A stretch of DNA of 64,000 bases from Aerococcus sanguinicola (GTDB lineage: Bacteria; Bacillota; Bacilli; Lactobacillales; Aerococcaceae): NCBI RefSeq assembly GCF_008726925.1, contig NZ_VYWO01000001.1:850954-914953 (forward strand), read 5' to 3'. The notes under the pieces were generated by a model. That model was not told the origin of the DNA. It made no database searches and saw only the letters and a list, made by a program, of their open reading frames with translations. The first letter of the stretch is position 1; each line of letters opens with the position of its first letter. The position numbers and the translations under genes are program-made. Positions 54,813 to 63,460 of this stretch are shown here, piece by piece.

Positions 54813-56639
54813 ATGGCGAGCGACTTAATTGAAAATAAATTAAAATTACTGCCTAACGATCCCGGCTGCTATATTATGCGGGACCGCAACCACCATATTA
54901 TTTATATTGGTAAGGCTAAAAACCTTAAAAACCGGGTTCGCTCCTATTTCAAGAGCTCTCATACCGGAAAAACCGCCCAATTAGTCAGCGAAATCCATGA
55001 TTTCGAAATTATTATCACAACCACCGATAAGGAAAGCTTGCTCCTAGAGATCAACCTTATCCAAAAATACCAACCCCACTATAATATCAAGCTCAAACAG
55101 GGCACCATGTATCCCTATCTCAAGATCACCAATGAAAAAGATCCCCAATTGATCATCAGTTCCGTCGTCGAAAATGACGGGGGCCACTATTTTGGTCCCT
55201 ATCCCAATGTCAATGCGGCCAATGCCACCCGCGACCTCTTGCAGAAGACCTATCCCCTTCGCCGCTGTGGTAAGAATGAGAAAAGGGCCTGCTTCTATTA
55301 CCACCTGGGCCAGTGCATCGGCTGCTGTGACCATCCTGTCAGCCAGGAAGTCTATGACAAGCAAATCCGCAATATCACCCGCTTCCTCAACGGCAATGTT
55401 AAAAAGATCAAAAATGACTTGCAAAAGAAGATGGCCAAGGCAGCAGAAAATATGCACTATGAGCGGGCAGCGGATTACCGCGACCAAATCCACTATATCG
55501 AACAGACCGTTGAACCCCAAAATGTTATGAGTAAGCAATACAATAACCGGGATGTCTTTGCCTTCTACATGGATAAGGGCTGGATCAGCATCCAAACCTT
55601 TATGCTCCGGCAATTCTCGATTATCAAGCGGGACTCCGCCCTCTTCCCCTGCTATACCGAACCAGAGGAAGAGCTAACCTCTTATATTGTCCAGTTCTAC
55701 CAAGATAAGAACCACACCTTACCCAAAGAAATCCTGGTCCCCAAGGGCTTGGACAATGCCCTATTGGAAGAGACTTTGGGCATTTCCGTAGCGACGCCTC
55801 AGCGTGGCGACAAGCGCAAGATGCTAGATTTAGCAGCATCCAATGCCGAACTCGCCCACCAGCAAAAATTCCGCCTCCTGGCCATGAATGAGCAGAAAAC
55901 AACAGGAGCGGTGGAAGAACTCAGCCAAGCCCTCAACTTGCCCTACTTACGAGTGATTGAAAGCTTCGACCACTCCAACCACCAAGGGGCAGACAATGTG
56001 TCGGGGATGGTCTGCTATGAAGACGGCAAGCCCAATAAGAAGAAATACCGGAAGTACCGCATCAAGAGCTTCCAAGGAGCTGACGAATATGCTTCCAGCC
56101 AGGAGGTTATCCGCCGGCGCTATTCCCGCTTGCTCAAGGAAGGCCAGCCCCTCCCCAATATCATTCTTATGGACGGTGGAATTATCGAAGTCAATGCCGC
56201 CCGAGATGTCCTGGACAATGAACTTGGCCTCGAGGACCTTCCCGTCGCTGGCATGGTCAAAGACGACAAGCACCGGACGGCCCACCTAATCTACGGCCAA
56301 CCGCCTGAAATTGTCGACCTCGACCCCAAGTCCCAGGCCTTCCACCTGATTCAGCGCATCCAAACAGAGGTCGACCGCTATGCCAAGAGTTTCCACCGCA
56401 ATGTCCACAGCAAGAACTCCTTTACCTCCCGCCTAGATGCCATCAAAGGTGTCGGGCCGAAAACACGGACCAAGGTCATGCGCCACTTCAAGACACTGAA
56501 GAATATACGCGCTGCTAGCCCTGAAGAGATCCAGAAACTCTCTATCCCTGCCCAGGTTGCCTTGGAAATCCACAAAGCCGCTTGGGAAGGCTTGCCAGAT
56601 AACCCCTACCAAAAAGAAGAAGCCCAGAAGACCAAGTAA
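54813..56639 (+). CDS. uvrC: Excinuclease ABC subunit C
   Basis: UvrC (608 aa) makes the two incisions in nucleotide excision repair. The GIY-YIG nuclease is at residues about 10-90 (PGCYIMRDRNHHIIYIGKAK), the Cys-rich region CFYYHLGQCIGCC follows, the UVR motif is near 190-225, the C-terminal RNase H-like nuclease has ESFDHSNHQGADNVSGMVCY and MDGGIIEVNAARDVL, and helix-hairpin-helices lie near the end (LDAIKGVGPKTRTKVMRHF). ATG at 54813 is seven bases from AAAGGAG; the frame extends upstream without a site. Single-gene unit. Confidence 0.98.
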   Translation: MASDLIENKLKLLPNDPGCYIMRDRNHHIIYIGKAKNLKNRVRSYFKSSHTGKTAQLVSEIHDFEIIITTTDKESLLLEINLIQKYQPHYNIKLKQGTMYPYLKITNEKDPQLIISSVVENDGGHYFGPYPNVNAANATRDLLQKTYPLRRCGKNEKRACFYYHLGQCIGCCDHPVSQEVYDKQIRNITRFLNGNVKKIKNDLQKKMAKAAENMHYERAADYRDQIHYIEQTVEPQNVMSKQYNNRDVFAFYMDKGWISIQTFMLRQFSIIKRDSALFPCYTEPEEELTSYIVQFYQDKNHTLPKEILVPKGLDNALLEETLGISVATPQRGDKRKMLDLAASNAELAHQQKFRLLAMNEQKTTGAVEELSQALNLPYLRVIESFDHSNHQGADNVSGMVCYEDGKPNKKKYRKYRIKSFQGADEYASSQEVIRRRYSRLLKEGQPLPNIILMDGGIIEVNAARDVLDNELGLEDLPVAGMVKDDKHRTAHLIYGQPPEIVDLDPKSQAFHLIQRIQTEVDRYAKSFHRNVHSKNSFTSRLDAIKGVGPKTRTKVMRHFKTLKNIRAASPEEIQKLSIPAQVALEIHKAAWEGLPDNPYQKEEAQKTK

Positions 56640-56642
56640 AGC

Positions 56643-56696
56643 AAAAAAGCCTCGCTGGCTCCAGCAATTAAGCTGGTAGCTGTGCGGAGGCTTTTT
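56643..56696. terminator. Bidirectional terminator after uvrC
   Basis: AAAAAAGCCTC...GAGGCTTTTT forms a stem around an inner hairpin (CCAGC..GCTGG) with A- and T-runs on both sides. It serves uvrC on plus and the DUF975 gene on minus. Confidence 0.85.
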
Positions 56697-56736
56697 CTTT
56701 CTTACTTAGGCCGACGACTAGATAAAATGCCTGCAC

Positions 56737-58149
56737 CTAGTCTTTAGGCGAAGACTCATCTGACTGGTCGACATAGAGAGTTGGATTATCACGCAATTGC
56801 GTCTTCTCATCATAGGTCAACTGATCATCGGGATCAAAGATGGCTTCTGCCTGTTCTTCTTCCCCGCGGATATCATCCGAGAAAGTTTGGTCCATATGGT
56901 CAAAGAGTTCTGGATCATGCTGGGGATCAACGACTTGGGTCGTATCCGGCACATCTTCAGCTTCCTCACTCGGACGGCTTGGCGCGTCATCTAAAGTCGA
57001 ATCCGCTGCGGTAAAGATAGCGGCTGCACCAGCTCGTTCGCTAGGGCTCAAGTCTTCGGTGGTTGAATCTTTTGTTTTTAACTCATCAGGAACGGCGAAG
57101 GCCATAGTTTCTTCTGGAACCTGGGGCCGTTGGTCTTGCTGGTAGATTTCCGTCTCACTGCCTTGCCCCCAAGTCGTTAGGTTCAATTCGGGGAAGGCTT
57201 CGTTCAATTCCAAGCGGTATTGCTTAATATAATTCCGATAGAAGACGGCGGTTGCAGTGAAAGCCCGTAGACCAAAGACGACATAGACGATTATGAGGAT
57301 AAAGGCAATCCCCCCTGCCAGGAGTCCAAAGAGGCCCCCATCGAGATTGAAGACCAAGCCCGTTGCGATAAGCACTAGGCCAAAGAGGAAGGCCAGGAGA
57401 TAAGGCACCACCATGTAGAAGAAATGAATACGGAAGAGTTTAAATTTATTCCCCCGCATCATCTGCCGGATGATGCCTAAGAGAGCGCTAGCTGAAGCTG
57501 TTTCGCTGTCATAGGGCAGGAAGGGAGTAAAGGCAAAGCCATAGAGGAAGGCTAGATAAAGCAAGGTCAAGACAAGGGAGACGGCAAAGGAAATACCAGC
57601 TAAGATCAAGAGCCGACTATCCCCCGCCAGGAAGGCTTGGGCTAGTTCTTGTCCTGCTGCAGCATCGGGCATTTGGACATTGAAGGACCAGGCCTCATTG
57701 GGCAGGAGGTTATAAGTCGTGAGCCCAAAGAGAACCCCCGAGACCAGAGACATTAAGAGACTCACCAAGGCAAAGAGCAATTCAAAGAAAATATAGGCAA
57801 GCACGTTCCGGCCTGGCCGCCGCCTAAAAGGCCGGAAGATGGTTTTAATCCGGTAGTTGCCGGTATCCACCATCTCTAAGAAAGACCAGGGGAAACCGAA
57901 TACCATCATTTGAATAATGACATATAAATAAATTAAAACAAAAACAACACCTAAAAGCCCAAGGAGCCATCCCGCAGCCTCTGCCTGGCTCAAATAGCTC
58001 AGACCCATTGTTGCGACCACTCCCATTGCACTGAGAATAATCACAGCGATGACATAGGCTAAAATAATTCGCCAGCTATTGCCTCTCTGGGCATAGCCCG
58101 CTTGCTCGCGAATGTCACGATTCGCTACACTCAATTTGTATTTCATCAT
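56737..58149 (-). CDS. DUF975 membrane protein with acidic tail
   Basis: The 470-aa product has about six hydrophobic segments (for example IILAYVIAVIILSAMGVVA, LLGLLGVVFVLIYLYVIIQM, LILAGISFAVSLVLTLLYL). The DUF975 family features are present, including the FxxFRRRPGRNVLAYIF loop and the C-terminal FYRNYIKQYR. The last ~150 residues are hydrophilic and Asp/Glu/Ser rich, longer than in most members. Function is unknown; DUF975 proteins are often linked to membrane stress or bacteriocins. ATG at 58149 or 58146 both fit GGAGG; I chose the first. Confidence 0.75.
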   Translation of the reverse strand: MMKYKLSVANRDIREQAGYAQRGNSWRIILAYVIAVIILSAMGVVATMGLSYLSQAEAAGWLLGLLGVVFVLIYLYVIIQMMVFGFPWSFLEMVDTGNYRIKTIFRPFRRRPGRNVLAYIFFELLFALVSLLMSLVSGVLFGLTTYNLLPNEAWSFNVQMPDAAAGQELAQAFLAGDSRLLILAGISFAVSLVLTLLYLAFLYGFAFTPFLPYDSETASASALLGIIRQMMRGNKFKLFRIHFFYMVVPYLLAFLFGLVLIATGLVFNLDGGLFGLLAGGIAFILIIVYVVFGLRAFTATAVFYRNYIKQYRLELNEAFPELNLTTWGQGSETEIYQQDQRPQVPEETMAFAVPDELKTKDSTTEDLSPSERAGAAAIFTAADSTLDDAPSRPSEEAEDVPDTTQVVDPQHDPELFDHMDQTFSDDIRGEEEQAEAIFDPDDQLTYDEKTQLRDNPTLYVDQSDESSPKD

Positions 58150-58213
58150 TTTCTCCTCCATTCACTCGGCATCTTGTTTCAATTATACCGCAAGTCGCGC
58201 CCTATTGTAAAAA

Positions 58214-59020
58214 TTAAAGGGCAGCTTCTTCACGTGCTAGCTGCAAGACCAGGGCCGCCGCCGTATCCCGCTCCCAGGAAAAGCGACCATTTTGCAGGTG
58301 GTAGTCAATGTTCTGGCGACTCGTTTGGGCAATCCGCGCGATAGAAGCGGCGTAACCCTTCTTAAAGAAACCCGTCACATAATATTGGGAGCGGTCGAGC
58401 CCCTCCTCGATATCGCGGTAGAGAATCGCCTTGGGGGCGCTGAGGTCAAGCGTCTGGTAAGCTGCTAGCTTCTCATCCTGGGCCAAATACTTGCGCTTAG
58501 CTTGCCAGATACGCTGGATTCCCAAAGCTAGATTGGCTTCTTCTTCCATATCCGCTGCCAGATAGAGGGGATAGTGCATTTCATAAAGCAAGCTCAGTAA
58601 GGCCTGGATTTCCGACTGATCGGCCTTGACACTGGCCCAATGCAAAAGTTGGGTATTAACCAGGGCATCCTCAAAGAAATCGGCATTGTAGAGAACAGTT
58701 GATGTCGGAAAGCTCTGGCTTTGAAGCAAGATCCTCTGGGCATAGGTCCGTGCCTGGTCCCCAGCCTGAGAAGCGTCCTCTGTCACAGGCGCTAGACCAA
58801 TTCCCCCATCGACTCGAACTGGGAAGAGCAATTGATTAAAGATCCGATAGGCCAAGAAGGCAGCCGCTGAATGCTTGAATACTAGGTCTTCCTGGGCTAA
58901 AGAAGCGACGAGCCCCGGCTTAAACCACTCACGGACAAAGGCCTGGGCAGTTAGCCAGAGCGGGGCATCCCCTGCTAAGTCCCCGCAGGCTAAACGTAAG
59001 ACACTAATGCTTGCCATCAT
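58214..59020 (-). CDS. Protein of unknown function coupled to barstar
   Basis: I do not recognise this 268-aa soluble protein. The N-terminal part (SISVLRLACGD, VRVDGGIGLAPVTEDASQAG) loosely recalls SatD-type proteins, and the C-terminal 50 residues look like a helix-turn-helix (KKGYAASIARIAQTSRQNID). Its ATG overlaps the barstar 3' end by 17 bases, with GGGAGG six bases upstream inside the barstar gene. It is thus translationally coupled to the barnase-barstar pair. A role as a regulator of the pair is a guess. Confidence 0.5.
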   Translation of the reverse strand: MMASISVLRLACGDLAGDAPLWLTAQAFVREWFKPGLVASLAQEDLVFKHSAAAFLAYRIFNQLLFPVRVDGGIGLAPVTEDASQAGDQARTYAQRILLQSQSFPTSTVLYNADFFEDALVNTQLLHWASVKADQSEIQALLSLLYEMHYPLYLAADMEEEANLALGIQRIWQAKRKYLAQDEKLAAYQTLDLSAPKAILYRDIEEGLDRSQYYVTGFFKKGYAASIARIAQTSRQNIDYHLQNGRFSWERDTAAALVLQLAREEAAL

Positions 59021-59315
59021 CGATTTCCTCCCAAATTAAGTCTAAGCCCCAATCCCGAGCTGCCTCAGAGAAGACCCGACGCAAACGCCTAGCCCAACGC
59101 TTTTCACGCGCTTGTAGGTCAGAATAATGGCTGAGCACAATTTTTTGGTCAGGGGGCAGCTGGCTGAGCACATCATATAAAGCATCCAGATTATAAGCAG
59201 CATGGCTTGGTCTTCCCTGCAGGATCTCCTGGTAAAGGTAAGCATAGGCCTCCGCTGAGTTAGATAATTGGCGGCCATCGATGTGGATGATAGACTTTTG
59301 TGCTTGTTCCTTCAT
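59004..59315 (-). CDS. Barstar-like ribonuclease inhibitor
   Basis: Barstar (103 aa) binds and blocks barnase-type ribonucleases in the cytosol. The inhibitory segment YNLDALYDVLSQLPPDQKIV keeps the two aspartates that contact the RNase active site (NLDALYD), and the rest follows the alpha/beta order (HIDGRQLSNSAEAYAYLYQE, VFSEAARDWGLDLIWEE). It starts one base after the barnase stop, so the two are made in step. The pairing supports the barnase call. Confidence 0.9.
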   Translation of the reverse strand: MKEQAQKSIIHIDGRQLSNSAEAYAYLYQEILQGRPSHAAYNLDALYDVLSQLPPDQKIVLSHYSDLQAREKRWARRLRRVFSEAARDWGLDLIWEEIDDGKH

Positions 59316-59316
59316 C

Positions 59317-59829
59317 CTAGTCCACCTCCTTCAGGGTTTGGAAGCTATCATAGTGGTCCTTGGTATAGTAGATCTTATCCCCATCTTCTGAATAAACGAG
59401 CCGCTCCGGTCCCCGGGGCCCACCCTGGTAGTTGACATCTGCCTCTCGGTAAGCCTCATCCTCTGGGAGTTGGCCTTCATAATTCCCAAATCGATCGCCC
59501 CCGATGGACTTGTGGTCGGTCACTTCCCAGAGATTACCTTCTTCCGGAATCCAACCAGCTGCTTTCGCCTCAGCCTTACGGATATAATTCTTGGGCAGGT
59601 CGCCGAATTGATCAATATAGGCTGCAACGTCTTCTGGAGCTGAATAGGCCTCTCCTTCAACCACCTGCTGGGAACCTTGGGACGTGGTCGCTGACTGACT
59701 GCTTCTTGGCTCATCTGAGCCTGTCTGGGCTGGCTCTTGGCCTAGGTCCTGACCCGTCCAGAGGGCGAGGCCAAGAACGAGCAAGGCCAGCAAGCTCTGA
59801 ACAATCTTGTTATTCTTTAATCCCTTCAT
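59317..59829 (-). CDS. Membrane-anchored or secreted barnase-type ribonuclease
   Basis: After a signal or anchor segment (VQSLLALLVLGLALW) and a Ser/Gln-rich linker, residues about 60-170 match barnase: LPKNYIRKAEAKAAGW (with the Lys equivalent to K27), KSIGGDRFGNYEGQ, EADVNYQGGPRGPER (Glu73, Arg83, Arg87 equivalents) and TKDHYDSFQ (His102). Arg59 of barnase is Tyr here. It should cleave RNA after G. ATG at 59829 gives 170 aa and lies six bases from GGAGG; a -10 TATAAT (59855-59860) is just upstream. Whether it is anchored or released is unclear. Confidence 0.9.
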   Translation of the reverse strand: MKGLKNNKIVQSLLALLVLGLALWTGQDLGQEPAQTGSDEPRSSQSATTSQGSQQVVEGEAYSAPEDVAAYIDQFGDLPKNYIRKAEAKAAGWIPEEGNLWEVTDHKSIGGDRFGNYEGQLPEDEAYREADVNYQGGPRGPERLVYSEDGDKIYYTKDHYDSFQTLKEVD

Positions 59830-59933
59830 CTTCATCCTCCATCCTTTTACTTTTATTATAACTGATTTTAAGCAAGGGGTCATGGCTGGTCCTTATTTTA
59901 CCTCTTGAAACTAGCCATCCCACAAATTTCTGC

Positions 59934-59939
59934 TATAAT
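59934..59939 (+). promoter_or_regulatory. Extended -10 of ridA
   Basis: TGCTATAAT is an extended -10 (TGN-TATAAT) 44 bases before the ridA ATG; no good -35 is present. Divergent to the barnase operon. Confidence 0.45.
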
Positions 59940-59982
59940 AAAGCTAGTTGAAACGCTTTAATGTTGAAAGGAGTTTTCTCAT

Positions 59983-60357
59983 ATGAAAAAAGTCATCGAA
60001 ACCAAGCAAGCCCCAGCTGCAATTGGGCCTTATTCCCAAGCCGTAGAGGTGAACAATTCCCTCTTTGTCTCTGGACAAATTCCTGTAGACCCTAGCACGG
60101 GCGAAATTGCTGAGGATATCGAGAGCCAAGCGAAACAATCCATGACCAACTTGAAAGCAATCATCGAGGAAGCTGGCTACCAAGTGAGTGATATTGTGCG
60201 TTGCACCATCTTCTTAACAGACCTGGCCAACTTCCAAACGGTTAATGAAATCTATGGCTCCTTCCTCGAAGAGCCCTTCCCTTCAAGAAGCTGCGTCCAA
60301 GTTGCTGCCCTACCAAAGGGTGTCCAAATCGAAGTCGATGCCATTGCCGTTAAATAG
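59983..60357 (+). CDS. ridA: RidA family enamine/imine deaminase
   Basis: RidA (124 aa) hydrolyses reactive enamine/imine intermediates of PLP enzymes. KQAPAAIGPYSQAVEVNNSL, SGQIPVDPSTGEI and the key PSRSCVQVAALPKGVQIEVD with the conserved Arg (SRSCV) are intact. AAAGGAG lies before the ATG. Single-gene unit ending at a bidirectional terminator. Confidence 0.96.
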   Translation: MKKVIETKQAPAAIGPYSQAVEVNNSLFVSGQIPVDPSTGEIAEDIESQAKQSMTNLKAIIEEAGYQVSDIVRCTIFLTDLANFQTVNEIYGSFLEEPFPSRSCVQVAALPKGVQIEVDAIAVK

Positions 60358-60368
60358 TAAGAAGGTAA

Positions 60369-60406
60369 GAAAAAAGGCGAGAGCAAGTTCTGCTCCCGCC
60401 TTTTTT
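60369..60406. terminator. Bidirectional terminator of ridA and the secreted protein gene
   Basis: AAAAAAGGCG..AGCA-AGTTC-TGCT..CGCCTTTTTT with A- and T-runs on both sides. Confidence 0.9.
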
Positions 60407-60422
60407 GTATTCATTGTTAAGC

Positions 60423-61001
60423 TTACTTGCCGAAGTGTTCTTGTAGGTAACGGTATGAATAACCTGGGTCTGACCCTAATTCTTCAGCAGCTGCGACTGA
60501 TTCAAGAATTTGTTCATCTGTATAAGCGTCTAAGGCATGTGCATCTAAGCCAACAACGTCAATAATGGCTTGACGCGCTTGGTTGGCATCTGTCACTGTA
60601 ACAGGGGTCTTAGAAGCTGGTGTCTTGGTTGTGAACTCAGCTTGACCGGCTTGGCTGTCTTGAGCTTGGTCAGCAGCTGGACTAGCTGAACCTGACTTTG
60701 CTTGGGCCTTTTCTGTTTCTTCTTGGGGTGAATTATCTTCGACAAGGCGTGCCGATTTCTTAGCCCCAGTCTTTTGGGATGCTTGATCTTCTGCTTGGCT
60801 GTCAGAAACGACTTGGGCTTTCTTTTGGCCTTCTGTAGCTGCTTTACTTTCAGCTTCAGCTGACTTCCCATTATCTTCCTTGGCTGGTTGGAACAAGCCC
60901 ACACTGGCTTCCTTAGCCTCAGTTGGTAAATAATTCCATGTGAGACTACCGACACCTAAGGCTGCTACAAGAGCTAAGCCTGCATATACTTTCTTTTTCA
61001 T
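60423..61001 (-). CDS. Secreted Ala/Lys/Gln-rich protein, unknown function
   Basis: The 192-aa product starts with a signal peptide (MKKKVYAGLALVAALGVG) and a long low-complexity linker rich in Ala, Lys, Gln, Glu and Ser. The last 50 residues look folded and more conserved: NQARQAIIDVVGLDAHALDA and LGSDPGYSYRYLQEHFG. No known domain is recognised. ATG at 61001 fits a GGGTGGGAG site and a signal peptide; the frame extends 20 codons upstream without one. It may be a wall-associated protein. Confidence 0.75.
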   Translation of the reverse strand: MKKKVYAGLALVAALGVGSLTWNYLPTEAKEASVGLFQPAKEDNGKSAEAESKAATEGQKKAQVVSDSQAEDQASQKTGAKKSARLVEDNSPQEETEKAQAKSGSASPAADQAQDSQAGQAEFTTKTPASKTPVTVTDANQARQAIIDVVGLDAHALDAYTDEQILESVAAAEELGSDPGYSYRYLQEHFGK

Positions 61002-61104
61002 TTTATTTCTCCCACCCTTCATTGCTAGTTTTATTATAGTCAGAATAGCGACTGATAACAAGCTTAAGGCGGCATTTCATGCTAACTTTAAGATAACTTA
61101 AGTT

Positions 61105-61458
61105 TTAGGCTTGTAAGTAAGCTTCAATCGCTTCTTGGCTATCCGAAGAATCCGCATGGAAGTTATGGATCTCGCCCTGGCCGACTTTGAGCAAGCTAGG
61201 TACCGTGTAAGCTTCTGCCCGTTCACGGAATTGTCTGAGGGCTGGGTCTAGGCCATTAGAAGAATCTACATAGTATATGGTCTGACCAGTGGCTTCCATG
61301 GCAGCTGTCAGCTTAGGCACAAAACGTCGGCAGTAACCACAAGTTGGCCGTCCTAAAAACACATAATAACTTTGGTCCTCGTGAACGGCATCGAGCGCTT
61401 GGCCGGCTTGCCATTCCTCCACCCGGTCTGTGAAATCCTGGAATGTATATTCTGTCAT
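61105..61458 (-). CDS. Thioredoxin-like protein (bacteriocin/transport accessory type)
   Basis: The 117-aa cytosolic protein has a thioredoxin fold with active site RPTCGYCRRFVPKL (CGYC) and the cis-proline in TVPSLLKVGQG. Similar short proteins are annotated as accessory or bacteriocin-transport proteins in lactic acid bacteria. It may reduce disulfides. It stands alone, on minus, before a divergent glycosyltransferase. Confidence 0.85.
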   Translation of the reverse strand: MTEYTFQDFTDRVEEWQAGQALDAVHEDQSYYVFLGRPTCGYCRRFVPKLTAAMEATGQTIYYVDSSNGLDPALRQFRERAEAYTVPSLLKVGQGEIHNFHADSSDSQEAIEAYLQA

Positions 61459-61595
61459 CGAATCACCCTTTCAAAGCTATCTTAGCGAAAGCTGCACCTT
61501 AAAGCAAATAGATTGTTTTAGGAGAATTTAAGAGTCAGGGAAGGAAAGTATAGTATAATAATATTATGAATTTCCATCGATACAAGGAGGATTTT

Positions 61596-62555
61596 ATGGA
61601 AACCATTTCACTTATTGTTCCTTGTTTTAACGAAGAAGAAGCAATTAATCTTTTTTATCAAGCTGTTGAGAAGGTCCAACCCCAGTTTCCAAGTCATATC
61701 GCATTCGAATATGTCTTCGTCGATGACGGGTCTTCCGACCGGACGCGCGATATCCTAGCTGAGCTCGCACGGCAAGACCATCGCGTCCATTACCTATCTT
61801 TTTCACGTAATTTTGGCAAGGAAGCGGGGATCTATGCCGGACTCCAACATGCCAAGGGAGACTATGTCGCTATTATGGATGTTGACCTTCAAGATCCGCC
61901 AGAACTCCTCCCTGAAATGTACACAATTATCCAGGAAGAAGCTTATGACTGTGTGGGAACCCGCCGCGTTAGCCGGGCAGGCGAACCCCCTATCCGGTCC
62001 TTCTTCGCCAACCTCTACTACCGAATCATGCAGCACATCTCCAAGACAGAGATCGTCAGCGGGGCTAGGGACTTCCGTCTAATGAGCCGGCAAATGGTGG
62101 ATGCCATCCTTCAAATGACGGAATATAACCGCTTCTCCAAGGGCATCTTTGCCTGGGTGGGCTTTAAGACCAAGTACCTGGAATACGAAAATATCGAAAG
62201 AAGTGCGGGTCAGACCAGCTGGAGCTTTTGGAGCTTGTTCACTTATTCCATTGATGGGATTATCGCCTTCTCTGAAGTCCCCCTGGATATCATATCTATC
62301 CTAGGCTTCTTGTCTTTTGTAGCTGCGATCCTACTCGCTATCTTCTTTGCAGGCCGGACCCTCATCTTCGGTAATCCCACATCTGGCTGGACTTCCCTCA
62401 GCGTCATTATCCTGGCTATGGGCGGCCTCCAATTGCTCTGCCTAGGTGTCGTCGGCAAGTACGTGGGTAAAACCTTCCTTGAAGTTAAACACCGTCCCCA
62501 ATACATTATTAAGGAGACGGACCAAGACCTAGTGTCGGGTCCAAGGAAAGGCTAA
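61596..62555 (+). CDS. GT2 family glycosyltransferase (bactoprenol-glycosyl type)
   Basis: The 319-aa protein has a GT2 catalytic domain (residues 1-215): LIVPCFNEEEAINLFYQAV, VFVDDGSSDRT, SRNFGKEAGIYAGLQHAKGD and IMDVDLQDPPELLPEM, with RDFRLMSRQMV further on. Two C-terminal membrane segments (LGFLSFVAAILLAIFFAG, VIILAMGGLQLLCLGVVG) fit GtrB/DPM1-like enzymes that glycosylate undecaprenyl phosphate. ATG at 61596 lies five bases after AAGGAGG. It is followed at once by a phosphoesterase gene; target wall polymer or teichoic acid is inferred. Confidence 0.9.
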   Translation: METISLIVPCFNEEEAINLFYQAVEKVQPQFPSHIAFEYVFVDDGSSDRTRDILAELARQDHRVHYLSFSRNFGKEAGIYAGLQHAKGDYVAIMDVDLQDPPELLPEMYTIIQEEAYDCVGTRRVSRAGEPPIRSFFANLYYRIMQHISKTEIVSGARDFRLMSRQMVDAILQMTEYNRFSKGIFAWVGFKTKYLEYENIERSAGQTSWSFWSLFTYSIDGIIAFSEVPLDIISILGFLSFVAAILLAIFFAGRTLIFGNPTSGWTSLSVIILAMGGLQLLCLGVVGKYVGKTFLEVKHRPQYIIKETDQDLVSGPRKG

Positions 62556-62556
62556 A

Positions 62557-63381
62557 ATGACCACTTGCCGTTTAGCCTTTGTTTCTGACCTCCATATCGA
62601 CCACAGCCAGTCCTGGACCTACCCAGACTATCTTAGAGCCTGCCAAGACCTGATAGCCCGTGAGGCAATCGATTACTTCATTATTGGGGGCGATATCAGC
62701 AATGACTGGCAAGTAACGCTTCGCTTTGTTGAAGACCTCCAAGCCCAGTCTCTTGCTGCCGTTTATTTTATTCCTGGCAACCATGACTACTGGCAGCGCC
62801 AGCTGTCGCAAAAAGATAGCTGGGGCATCCACCGTATCTTCCAAGCCCACCCGCAGTGCCTGATGGGCAAGCCCCTACAAGTCTCAGACGACTGGCGGAT
62901 TATCGGCCATCCTGCCTGGTATAACCATGCTGTCCACGACCCACGCTTTAGCCCCCAGCAACTCGAAAGAGGGCGTTTCAAATTAGCTACTTGGCAAGAT
63001 AAGAAATTTACCGACTGGGGCATGACCGATCGCGAACTGTCGCAAATATTTAGCCAAGAAATTCGCTCCGACTTTCAAGAGGCTCCCAGTGCTCACTATA
63101 TCCTGGTCACTCATATCCTAACTATTCCGGACTTTACAGTGCCTATGCCCCATCCTGCCTTTGATTTCTTCAATGCTTTTCTAGCCACGGATGACCTCCA
63201 TAGTCTCTACCAAGATTTCCATATCCCTTACAGTATAATGGGCCATGTCCATATCCGTTACCAGCTATCAAAAGCTGGCACACATTTTATCGCCAACTCC
63301 CTTGGCTATCCCAAAGAATGGCGGACGGACCAACTGGACCAAGAGCTCCAATCAGCTTGTTTTATTCTCGATTTAGATTAA
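62557..63381 (+). CDS. Metallophosphoesterase
   Basis: The 274-aa enzyme keeps the calcineurin-like metal motifs: FVSDLHIDHS, GGDISNDW, GNHDYWQ, the histidine of LVTHIL and the last histidine pair GHVHIRYQ. It is therefore likely an active two-metal phosphohydrolase with unknown substrate. It starts one base after the glycosyltransferase stop, so the pair is co-translated. It contrasts with the degenerate homologue at 53428-54594. Confidence 0.9.
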   Translation: MTTCRLAFVSDLHIDHSQSWTYPDYLRACQDLIAREAIDYFIIGGDISNDWQVTLRFVEDLQAQSLAAVYFIPGNHDYWQRQLSQKDSWGIHRIFQAHPQCLMGKPLQVSDDWRIIGHPAWYNHAVHDPRFSPQQLERGRFKLATWQDKKFTDWGMTDRELSQIFSQEIRSDFQEAPSAHYILVTHILTIPDFTVPMPHPAFDFFNAFLATDDLHSLYQDFHIPYSIMGHVHIRYQLSKAGTHFIANSLGYPKEWRTDQLDQELQSACFILDLD

Positions 63382-63385
63382 ATCG

Positions 63386-63430
63386 AAAAATCCTCCTCCC
63401 AACTTGCTAACAAGTAGGAGGAGGATTTTT
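63386..63430. terminator. Bidirectional terminator
   Basis: AAAAATCCTCCTCC/GGAGGAGGATTTTT, a 14-bp stem with A- and T-runs on both sides, ends the glycosyltransferase pair and the DUF1232 gene. Confidence 0.95.
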
Positions 63431-63460
63431 ATCATTTATTTTTTCTAGGCCAGACTTCAC

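Noticed and set aside
55044..55613. Long open frame (189 codons) antisense to uvrC
   Set aside because: It lies wholly opposite a clear uvrC, has no ribosome site and gives a protein of no recognisable family; it reflects codon bias of uvrC.
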